From Pseudomonas costantinii (lineage in GTDB: Bacteria; Pseudomonadota; Gammaproteobacteria; Pseudomonadales; Pseudomonadaceae), in NCBI RefSeq assembly GCF_001870435.1, contig NZ_MDDR01000057.1, positions 1 through 64,000 of the forward strand: a DNA stretch of 64,000 nt. The letters are read 5' to 3'. A model generated the notes under the pieces. That model was given only the letters and a program-made list of their open reading frames with translations. It searched no databases and was not told where the DNA came from. This document shows positions 57,244-64,000 of this stretch, in pieces. Position 1 is the first letter of the stretch. The number at the start of each line of letters is the position of its first letter. The translations under genes were made by a program, and so were the position numbers.

Positions 57244-58026
57244 TCAGCGCACCTTCCAGTCCCGCAACCATTGCAACCCAGCCGAGGTATCACCCTTTGG
57301 CCGGTACTCACAGCCGACCCAACCGTCGTAGCCCAGTTGGTCCATCAGCTCGAACAGGTACGCGTAGTTCAACTCGCCCAAGTCCGGCTCGTGCCGATCC
57401 GGTACACCGGCAATCTGGATATGACCAATGCCGTCAAAGTCGCGGCGCAGCTTGGTGGCCAAGTCGCCTTCGACGATCTGGCAGTGGTAGCAATCGAACT
57501 GCACCTTGAGGTTGCTCGCGCCGACTTCGCGGCGGATGGCGTGGGCCTGGTCCTGACGATTCAGAAAGAAGCCCGGCATGTCACGGGTGTTGATCGGCTC
57601 CAGCAAGACCGTGACACCGACCCTGGCCGCAGCGGCGCTGGCGTAGGCGAGGTTTTCCAGGTACACGGCGTGGTGGCGCTGGCGCAGGGCTTCCGAGGGC
57701 AACAGGCCCGCCATCACATGTACGCGGTCGTTGCCGAGCACCGCTGCGTATTCCAGGGCGCGGTCGAAGCCGATGCGAAACTCGGCCTCACGCCCCGGCA
57801 ACGTGGCGATGCCGCGCTCCCCCGCAGCCCAATCGCCCGGCGGTGCGTTGAACAGCGCCTGGACCAGGCCGTTATCACTCAGGCGCTGCTTGAGTAGCTC
57901 AGCGCTGTAGTCATAAGGGAACAAATATTCCACCGCATCAAAACCATCGGCTTTCGCGGCGGCGAAGCGATCCAGGAATTCATGTTGCGGGTAAAGCATG
58001 CTCAGGTTGGCAGCAAAACGAGGCAT
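57244..58026 (-). CDS. otnI: 2-oxo-tetronate isomerase (hydroxypyruvate-isomerase-like)
   Basis: 260 residues from MPRFAANLSMLYPQHEFLDRFAAAKADGFDAVEYLFPYDY, the Hyi/OtnI opening. TIM-barrel sugar-isomerase fold with metal ligands visible in VTVLLEPINTRDMPG (Glu), KVQFDCYHCQI (Asp, His), GHIQIAGVPDRHEPD and WVGCEYRP (Glu). In the tetronate pathway OtnI interconverts 2-oxo- and 3-oxo-tetronate; only some substrates need it. Last gene of the operon, 15 bases after the permease. Confidence 0.88.
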   Translation of the reverse strand: MPRFAANLSMLYPQHEFLDRFAAAKADGFDAVEYLFPYDYSAELLKQRLSDNGLVQALFNAPPGDWAAGERGIATLPGREAEFRIGFDRALEYAAVLGNDRVHVMAGLLPSEALRQRHHAVYLENLAYASAAAARVGVTVLLEPINTRDMPGFFLNRQDQAHAIRREVGASNLKVQFDCYHCQIVEGDLATKLRRDFDGIGHIQIAGVPDRHEPDLGELNYAYLFELMDQLGYDGWVGCEYRPKGDTSAGLQWLRDWKVR

Positions 58027-58041
58027 ATAGGCTCCCAAGAG

Positions 58042-59502
58042 TTAGACAAAAGGCCAGATCAGCAGGGTGATAACGAAACCCAAGGTGCCGAGCAAGGTGG
58101 TAATGACGGTCCACGTACGCAGGCCGTCCGCAACGTTGAGCCCAGCAAGCTTGGTGAAAATCCAGTAACCGGCGTCGTTGATATGCGACATCGCCAGCCC
58201 GCCACCGCCCATGGCCAGGCACAACAGCGCCAGGTGGTTGGGCGTCAGGTTGAGGGTGACGATCAGCGGGCTGATGATCCCGGCCGTGGTCACCAGCGCC
58301 ACGGTGGTGGAACCCTGTACCGCACGCAGCAACATGGTCAGCAAAAAGCCCAGGGCCAGCACCGGCAAACCGGTTGTACGCAGCATGTCAGAGACTACCG
58401 CGCCGATCCCGGTGTCCACCAGCACCTTGCCGAACACCCCACCGGCGCCGGCGATCAGGATCACCATGGCCACACCCGGTAAAGCCGAGCCAATCACGTC
58501 CGAGACCTGGCTACGGCTCCAGCCACGTCGCGAACCGAGCAACCAGGCGCACAACAACGTATCGATCAGCAGCGCCACCAACGGCGCGCCGAGCACCGTC
58601 ATTACGCCACGCAAGGTTGATTCGAGGGGTAGCAGCGAGGTGGCCAGCGTCCCCAGCAGGATCAACACAATCGGCAGCAGAATCAGGCTGACGATCAGGC
58701 CGAAACCTGGCGCGGGGGCTGGCGGCAGTTTGGCGGCAATCGCGCTGGTGGACTCTTCCAGGCCCATATGGGACTCGGCCACAGCAGCCTGTTGCGCTGC
58801 CTGATGGTTGCCGTTGGTCCAGGCTTTCAAGTCTTCGTTGGTCACGTGCGGGCCATAGACTTCGGCGCGGATATCGTCGGTCATCGGGTAGAAGCGCCGA
58901 GTCATGCGCCCCGCCACGCGGTAGCCGATGTAACACAGCAGAGCGGTAATCGGCAGGCCGAACATCAACACCCGACCCAGGTCCGCGCCCAATTGGCTGG
59001 CAGCGGCCACGGCCCCCGGATGCGGCGGCAGGAACGCATGCACCGTGAGCAATGCGGCACACATCGGCAAGGCAAACACCAGCAACGGCTTGCGTGCCCG
59101 GCGCGCCACGCCGTAGGCCAGCGGCATCAGGATGATCACCCCGACTTCAAAGAACACCGGCACGCCGATGATGAACCCGGCGATGGTCAACGCCAGCGGC
59201 GTACGGCTGTTGCCGAAACGCTCGATCAGCGATTTGGCCAAGGCCTCGGCGCCACCGGACAGCTCAATGATCCGCCCGATCATCGCGCCCAGGGCAATGA
59301 TGATCGCGATATGGCCAAGGGTCTTGCCCATGCCGCCTTCAATGGTCGCCACCAGATCAGCCGGTTTCACCCCGGCCACCAGCGCCACCACGATGCTGAC
59401 CAGCATCAGCGCGACAAATGGCTGGAATTTATACTTGAGGACCAGGAACAGCAGCAGCGCGATACCCGCGCCGGCGGTCAACATCAGAATCAGTGGGCTC
59501 AT
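58042..59502 (-). CDS. GntP family sugar-acid permease
   Basis: 486 residues, about twelve membrane segments. GntP signatures: FQPFVALMLVSIVVALVAG, GGMGKTLGHIAIIIALGAMIGRIIE, IAGFIIGVPVFFEVGVIILMPL, HAFLPPHPGAVAA and VQGSTTVALVTTAG. Inner-membrane H+ symporter of the gluconate permease group; from context it imports L-threonate or another four-carbon sugar acid. The 97-base gap before it is longer than the other gaps in the operon and could hold an internal promoter. Confidence 0.91.
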   Translation of the reverse strand: MSPLILMLTAGAGIALLLFLVLKYKFQPFVALMLVSIVVALVAGVKPADLVATIEGGMGKTLGHIAIIIALGAMIGRIIELSGGAEALAKSLIERFGNSRTPLALTIAGFIIGVPVFFEVGVIILMPLAYGVARRARKPLLVFALPMCAALLTVHAFLPPHPGAVAAASQLGADLGRVLMFGLPITALLCYIGYRVAGRMTRRFYPMTDDIRAEVYGPHVTNEDLKAWTNGNHQAAQQAAVAESHMGLEESTSAIAAKLPPAPAPGFGLIVSLILLPIVLILLGTLATSLLPLESTLRGVMTVLGAPLVALLIDTLLCAWLLGSRRGWSRSQVSDVIGSALPGVAMVILIAGAGGVFGKVLVDTGIGAVVSDMLRTTGLPVLALGFLLTMLLRAVQGSTTVALVTTAGIISPLIVTLNLTPNHLALLCLAMGGGGLAMSHINDAGYWIFTKLAGLNVADGLRTWTVITTLLGTLGFVITLLIWPFV

Positions 59503-59599
59503 TCGAAAATGTCCTGTTGTTATTGTTTTTTATGCAAGCCGGTCCCGTCGAGAGCCGTACCAAGCTCTCGCAGCAGTGCTTGCAGTGTCGGTTTACGGG

Positions 59600-60244
59600 T
59601 TACCAGTGCGCGCCGAACGTCTCGCGCAGTTCATCCAATGCAGCCTGATTCAGCGGTTCGGGTCTGGGGTTGCTCATCAACCAGAGCCGTGCGGTTTCTT
59701 CCAACTCCTCCAGCGCGTAGCTGGCTTTGGCCACCGAGCTTTCCCAAACCACCGGCCCCAGGCGCTCAAGCATTACCCCACGCACACGGTTGGCCAGTTG
59801 CGCGACTTGCTCGGCGACCTTGGGCGAACCGGGACGTTGGTAGCCGATCAGCGGAATGTGCCCGACCTTCATCACCTGATAGGGCGTGAGCGGCGGCAAG
59901 ATATCGTCCGCGCGCCATACCCCGGCCAGAGTCAGCGCCACCAAGTGGGTGGAATGGGTGTGCACCACGCCGCCGACCGTTGGGTTGCGGTCATACACCT
60001 GGCGGTGCAAGGCCAAGGTCTTTGACGGTTTGTCGCCGGACACCCACTCGCCTTTCAGGTTGACCTTGGCAATACACGCAGGCTCAAGACGCCCAAGGCA
60101 GACATCAGTGGGGGTAATCAGCCAGCCATCATCGAGGCGTGCGCTGATGTTGCCGGCGCTACCAACGGTGTAGCCGCGCTGGTACAGGCTGCGGCCGACG
60201 TCACAAATTTCTTCGCGCTGGGCCTGCTCATTGGCGCCACTCAT
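59600..60244 (-). CDS. otnC: 3-oxo-tetronate 4-phosphate decarboxylase (class II aldolase family)
   Basis: 214 residues of the class II aldolase/adducin fold: RGYTVGSAGNISARLDDGWLITPTDVCLG, and the zinc-binding VVHTHSTHLVALTLAG. OtnC decarboxylates 3-oxo-tetronate 4-phosphate to dihydroxyacetone phosphate, which enters central metabolism. Its start overlaps the otnK stop by 4 bases, so the kinase and decarboxylase are made together. Confidence 0.9.
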   Translation of the reverse strand: MSGANEQAQREEICDVGRSLYQRGYTVGSAGNISARLDDGWLITPTDVCLGRLEPACIAKVNLKGEWVSGDKPSKTLALHRQVYDRNPTVGGVVHTHSTHLVALTLAGVWRADDILPPLTPYQVMKVGHIPLIGYQRPGSPKVAEQVAQLANRVRGVMLERLGPVVWESSVAKASYALEELEETARLWLMSNPRPEPLNQAALDELRETFGAHW

Positions 60245-61533
60245 TGGGCACCTCCAGCCAGTTGTTTGAGGGCTTTGGCGAAGAAATCGCGACCACCGAA
60301 GTTGCCCGATTTCAAGGCCAGCGCCAGGGGTTCGGCGGAACTGCTCACCGTGGCCGGCACGCCTGGATCAATCTGCGCGCCAATCTGCAACAGGTTGACA
60401 CTGAGGGCCTTGACCACCGCGCCTGAGGTTTCCCCGCCGGCGATCACAAAGCGCCGCACACCCTGCTGGCGCAAGCCATGTGCGATCTCGCCCAAGGCGT
60501 TCTCCACCAAGGCTCCGGCACGCTCGACGCCGAGCTGTTGCTGCACTGCCTTGACCTCGGCCGGGGTGCTGGTGGCATAGATCAATACGGTTTGCGCACT
60601 GTCACGGGCAAACGCCAGGGCCTGTGCCACCACCGGTTCACCGGCGGCCAACGCCAAAGGATCAATGCGCAACGCTGGGCGCCCCGCCTCGCACCAGGCC
60701 GCGACCTGGCCGAGGGTCGCCACCGACGCGCTGCCGGCCAACACGACTTCGCCACCGCTGACCGTCGGCAGTGCCGCCGCATCGAAATCACGCAGTTTAC
60801 CGGCGCGACGGAAATTGCCCGGCAGCCCCAAGGCCAGGCCCGAGCCACCGGTGAGCAGCGGCAAGTCGGCGCAGGCGCTGCCCAGGGTGTAGAGGTCCTG
60901 ATCCGACAGCGCGTCGGCGATGGCGATGCCAACCCCTTGTTCGCGCAGTTCGGCAATCTTTTTGCGGGTTGCCTCAACGCCACCGGCAATAACGTCGTAA
61001 CGCAGCAACCCGACCGGTAATGAGGTCTGGCTTTGCAGCACACGCACGAGATTGGCGTCGCCCATGGGCGTCAACGGGTGGTGCTGCATGCCTGACTCGT
61101 TGAGCAACTGGTCCTGGACGAACAGGTGCCCACGGAAAATCGTCCGGCCGTTTTCCGGGAACGCCGGGCACGCCAGGGTGAAATCGCTGCCCAGCGCCTT
61201 GAGCAAGGCCTCGCTGACCTGGCCGATGTTGCCGGCTGTGGTGGAATCGAAGGTCGAGCAATACTTGAAGAAGATCTGCTCGCAGCCCTGCTCGCGCAGC
61301 CATTCCAACGCGGCCAGGGACTCCTCGACCGCCTGCGCGACCGGCGTAGTGCGTGACTTCAGGGCGATGACAATCGCATCCGCATCCAGCCCGGCCGCCA
61401 CTTCGCGACTGGGGATGCCGATACTTTGTACGGTGCGCATGCCGCCGCGTACGAGCATGTTGGCAAGGTCGGTGGCGCCGGTGAAATCGTCGGCGATGCA
61501 GCCCAGCAATGGGCGTGCGGTAGGGTTAGTCAT
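60241..61533 (-). CDS. otnK: 3-oxo-tetronate kinase (DUF1537 family)
   Basis: 430 residues. The N-terminal four-carbon acid sugar kinase domain opens LGCIADDFTGATDLANMLVRGGMRTVQ; the C-terminal nucleotide-binding domain has FVIAGGETSGAVVKAL and GVPATVSSSAEPLALALKSGNFGG. OtnK phosphorylates 3-oxo-tetronate at C4. Formerly annotated DUF1537; its function was established with LtnD/DenD and OtnC. Ten bases after ltnD. Confidence 0.91.
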   Translation of the reverse strand: MTNPTARPLLGCIADDFTGATDLANMLVRGGMRTVQSIGIPSREVAAGLDADAIVIALKSRTTPVAQAVEESLAALEWLREQGCEQIFFKYCSTFDSTTAGNIGQVSEALLKALGSDFTLACPAFPENGRTIFRGHLFVQDQLLNESGMQHHPLTPMGDANLVRVLQSQTSLPVGLLRYDVIAGGVEATRKKIAELREQGVGIAIADALSDQDLYTLGSACADLPLLTGGSGLALGLPGNFRRAGKLRDFDAAALPTVSGGEVVLAGSASVATLGQVAAWCEAGRPALRIDPLALAAGEPVVAQALAFARDSAQTVLIYATSTPAEVKAVQQQLGVERAGALVENALGEIAHGLRQQGVRRFVIAGGETSGAVVKALSVNLLQIGAQIDPGVPATVSSSAEPLALALKSGNFGGRDFFAKALKQLAGGAQ

Positions 61534-61543
61534 GCAGCGTTCC

Positions 61544-62449
61544 TCAAACAGGCTCGGGCTTGGCAGTCGGCAGGTTGATGCCCGGGAAAATCTTGATCAC
61601 CGCCGAGTCGTCTTCGCGACCAAAACCGGCGCTGGAAGCCTGCATGAACATCTGGTGCGCAGTGGCCGACAGCGGCAGCGGGAATTTGCTCGCACGGGCG
61701 GTATCGAGTACCAGGCCCAGGTCCTTGACGAAAATGTCCACCGCCGACAGCGGCGTGTAATCGGCCTTGAGAATGTGCGGCACGCGGTTCTCGAACATCC
61801 AGGAGTTGCCGGCACTGTGGGTGATGACCTCGTACAAGGCGTCGGCGTCCACCCCTTCGCGCAGGCCCAGGGCCATGGCTTCGGCGGATGCCGCGATATG
61901 CACCCCGGCGAGCAACTGGTTGATGATTTTGACTTTCGAGCCCAGGCCATGCACATCGCCCAACCGATAAACCTTGCCCGCCATGCCGGCCAGTACGGCT
62001 TCGGCCTTGGCATAGGCGGCTTGCGGGCCGGAGGTCATCATGGTCATCTCACCGGCTGCAGCCTTGGCCGCGCCGCCGGAAATCGGCGCATCCAGATACA
62101 GCAGGCCTTGGTCAGCCAGGCGCTGGCCCAGCTCCACGGCGTAAGTCGGCGCCACAGTGGCGCAACCGATCACCAGGCTGGCGGGACGCAACGCGGCGGC
62201 GGCGCCCCCTTCGCCGAACAATACGGTTTCAGTCTGCTCGGCGTTGACCACCACAGTGATGATCACATCGCAGGCGTCCGCCATCTGCGCCGGCGTCGTA
62301 CACGCCACTCCGCCCTCACCCGCAAACTGCTGGGTGACGGCGTCACGCACGTCACAGGCATGCACATTAAAGCCTGCACGCAACAGCGAGCGGGCAATGC
62401 CCAGCCCCATCGCGCCCAGACCAACTACACCGACATTCTTATTATTCAT
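61544..62449 (-). CDS. ltnD: L-threonate dehydrogenase
   Basis: 301 residues from the ATG at 62449 (MNNKNVGVVGLGAMGLGIARSLLRAGF). Beta-hydroxyacid dehydrogenase family: NAD-binding GLGAMGLG, substrate-binding YLDAPISGGAAKAAAGEMTMM and the catalytic Lys in GLGSKVKIINQLL. It oxidises L-threonate to 2-oxo-tetronate. A D-erythronate or other hydroxyacid specificity cannot be excluded by eye; the presence of OtnI favours a 2-oxo product. First gene of the operon. Confidence 0.88.
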   Translation of the reverse strand: MNNKNVGVVGLGAMGLGIARSLLRAGFNVHACDVRDAVTQQFAGEGGVACTTPAQMADACDVIITVVVNAEQTETVLFGEGGAAAALRPASLVIGCATVAPTYAVELGQRLADQGLLYLDAPISGGAAKAAAGEMTMMTSGPQAAYAKAEAVLAGMAGKVYRLGDVHGLGSKVKIINQLLAGVHIAASAEAMALGLREGVDADALYEVITHSAGNSWMFENRVPHILKADYTPLSAVDIFVKDLGLVLDTARASKFPLPLSATAHQMFMQASSAGFGREDDSAVIKIFPGINLPTAKPEPV

Positions 62450-62518
62450 GGGGTACTCCAGGGGAAAACGGCGGCTGGCACCACACCGGCGAGCCGCGTT
62501 GGAATTGAGACTGATCAT

Positions 62519-62733
62519 CCACCAATGATCGTATTATGTGAAGTATTTTTTCAATCTAACATTTTTTAACATTGCATCGTCTGACCCAACGCGTCCCGGA
62601 AAAAACTTCACCCTCTGCTTAACTCACCACTGCCCATCCACCTAATACTTAGGTAGCATCGCAACTATGTACTAACCAGTTACTTATCTTGCTAAAATCC
62701 CGGCTTTGCCACTCACCTTCGAGTCCTGTCGAC
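62519..62733. promoter_or_regulatory. AT-rich promoter region between ltnD and gcd
   Basis: The divergent gap contains an AT-rich block (about 62530-62580) with TGAA-7 bases-TTCA at 62539-62553, which could be an operator for the threonate operon regulator. CATAAT on the minus strand is a possible -10. No clear operator or promoter is seen for gcd. Confidence 0.35.
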
Positions 62734-64000
62734 ATGAATAGAGCATCGCGCGCCGCTGGCGCCTCAAGAATTCTCCTGCTGGGCCTGGGCGTCGTCATCG
62801 CCCTGCTCGGCGTGGCCCTGGCCGTCGGTGGCGCCAAACTGGTCGGCCTGGGAGGGTCCTGGTACTTCCTGATCGGCGGCGTGGCGATGGCCGTTTCCGG
62901 TCTGTTGATTGCCCGGTGCAAACCGGCCGGTGCCTGGTTGTTTGCGGCGTTCCTGGTCGGCACGGTCGTTTGGGCGGTGGCGGATGTGGGTATGGTGTTC
63001 TGGCCACTGTTCTCGCGGCTGTTCATGTTTGCGGCAATCGGCATGGTGGTGGCGCTGGTGTATCCGCTGCTGGCCGGTAAGCCTGCACGCGGCGCTTATG
63101 GCGTTGCCGCCGTATTGGCGGTAGGCGTGGCGGTGGCGGCGGGCAATATGTTCGTCGCACACCCGAGCGTCGCACCGACCGGTAACGGCCCTGGCCTCAC
63201 GCCGGTGGCCCCGGCCGACGCGCAGAAAGACTGGACCCATTACGGCAATACCGAAGGCGGCAGCCGCTTTGCCGCGCTGGACCAGATCAACCGCGACACC
63301 GTCAACAAGCTCAAGGTCGCCTGGACCTACCACACCGGTGACGTGGCCATCAGCGACGGCAACGGTGCCGAAGACCAACTGACGCCCCTGCAAATCGGCA
63401 ACAAGGTGTTCATCTGCACGCCGCACAACAACCTGATCGCACTGGACGCCGACACCGGCAAAGAGCTGTGGAAGAATGAGGTCAACGCCAAGTCGGCGGT
63501 GTGGCAGCGCTGCCGGGGCATGGCGTATTTCGACGCCACCGCGCCGATCGCCCAGCCTACCCAGCCGAACAGCTCGCCGATCATTGCCGCCAACGTTGCG
63601 GCCGGTGCGCAATGCCAGCGTCGCCTGCTGACCAATACCATCGATGCGCGCCTGATCGCGGTGGATGCCGACACCGGTAAGTTCTGCGAAGACTTCGGCA
63701 CTCACGGCCAAGTGGACTTGAAAGCCGGCCTGGGCGATGTCCCGGACAGCTACTACCAATTGTCCTCGGCCCCCTTGATCGCCGGCACCACCGTGGTGGT
63801 CGGTGGTCGCGTGGCGGATAACGTGCAGACCGATATGCCGGGCGGCGTGATCCGTGGTTTTGATGTGATCAGCGGCCAAATGCGCTGGGCCTTCGACCCG
63901 GGCAACCCTGAAGATAAACACGCTCCCGCAACCGGCAGCACCTATGTGCGCAGTACGCCTAACAGCTGGGCGCCAATGTCGTATGACCCGCTGATGAACA
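62734..64000 (+). CDS. gcd: Membrane-bound PQQ-dependent glucose dehydrogenase, N-terminal part
   Basis: Starts at ATG 62734 (MNRASRAAGASRILLLGLGVV) and runs off the right edge after about 422 codons. Five membrane helices span about 10-145. The periplasmic quinoprotein propeller then begins with DWTHYGNTEGGSRFAALDQINRDTVNKLKVAWTYHTGD, typical of Gcd, and FICTPHNNLIALDADTGKELW. It oxidises D-glucose, and often galactose and arabinose, to lactones in the periplasm, passing electrons to ubiquinone. That could supply aldonates to the sugar-acid pathways in this window. Confidence 0.93.
   Translation, partial: MNRASRAAGASRILLLGLGVVIALLGVALAVGGAKLVGLGGSWYFLIGGVAMAVSGLLIARCKPAGAWLFAAFLVGTVVWAVADVGMVFWPLFSRLFMFAAIGMVVALVYPLLAGKPARGAYGVAAVLAVGVAVAAGNMFVAHPSVAPTGNGPGLTPVAPADAQKDWTHYGNTEGGSRFAALDQINRDTVNKLKVAWTYHTGDVAISDGNGAEDQLTPLQIGNKVFICTPHNNLIALDADTGKELWKNEVNAKSAVWQRCRGMAYFDATAPIAQPTQPNSSPIIAANVAAGAQCQRRLLTNTIDARLIAVDADTGKFCEDFGTHGQVDLKAGLGDVPDSYYQLSSAPLIAGTTVVVGGRVADNVQTDMPGGVIRGFDVISGQMRWAFDPGNPEDKHAPATGSTYVRSTPNSWAPMSYDPLMN

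Overview
The window looks like chromosome from a fluorescent Pseudomonas of the P. fluorescens group. The evidence is high-GC coding with dense operons, a pyoverdine-type peptide synthetase, the Pseudomonas form of oxidative L-arabinose catabolism, an agu2-like agmatine operon, a membrane glucose dehydrogenase (gcd) and Pseudomonas-style REP and long intergenic repeats. I place 44 genes. Two run off the window edges (an NRPS at the left, gcd at the right) and one (hicA) is frameshifted. No rRNA, tRNA, CRISPR array, IS transposase or prophage gene was seen.

Layout. 1-15352 (minus): two adjacent NRPS genes. The upstream one has three modules, C-A-T-E / C-A-T-E / C-A-T. Active-site codes read by eye predict Ser, a basic ornithine/lysine-like residue, and Gly; the next gene starts with a Thr module. 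A candidate PvdS iron-starvation promoter lies just upstream, which favours pyoverdine over a lipopeptide. 15532-16174: a hicAB toxin-antitoxin pair with frameshifted hicA and a palindromic operator. 16175-20025: an MFS exporter with a divergent TetR regulator and twin operators, a MATE exporter and a DUF2239 protein. 20151-27524: a YghU-type GST, then a complete RND pump (membrane fusion protein, permease, outer-membrane factor) with a divergent MarR regulator. 27521-31665: four-gene agu2-like operon with one cytoplasmic and one Tat-exported agmatine deiminase. 31800-34346: LysR regulator, mug, a GNAT acetyltransferase and a GST.

34353-48226: oxidative L-arabinose (and probably D-galactose) catabolism. 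It holds an SDR sugar dehydrogenase, a periplasmic aldose epimerase, the AraFGH ABC importer, a lactonase, L-arabonate dehydratase, AraD1, alpha-ketoglutaric semialdehyde dehydrogenase, an MFS transporter and a GntR/FCD regulator with two matching operator-like sites. Together they would take the sugar through lactone, aldonate and keto-deoxy acid to 2-oxoglutarate. 48534-53430: a TonB-dependent siderophore receptor with a Fur-like site, then an uncharacterised three-gene unit (winged-helix-like protein, membrane GGDEF protein, 62-aa protein). 53302-55412: a dCache chemoreceptor behind a sigma-28-like promoter. 55480-62449: a DeoR regulator and the L-threonate/tetronate pathway (LtnD, OtnK, OtnC, GntP permease, OtnI). 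62734-end: gcd.

The most unusual structural signal is a long imperfect inverted-repeat element present three times (about 36448-37105, 48255-48500 and 56325-57200). Each copy fills the gap between convergent gene 3' ends, and these are the only three large convergent gaps in the window. The arms are conserved while the interior varies, and one copy carries a REP hairpin at its centre.
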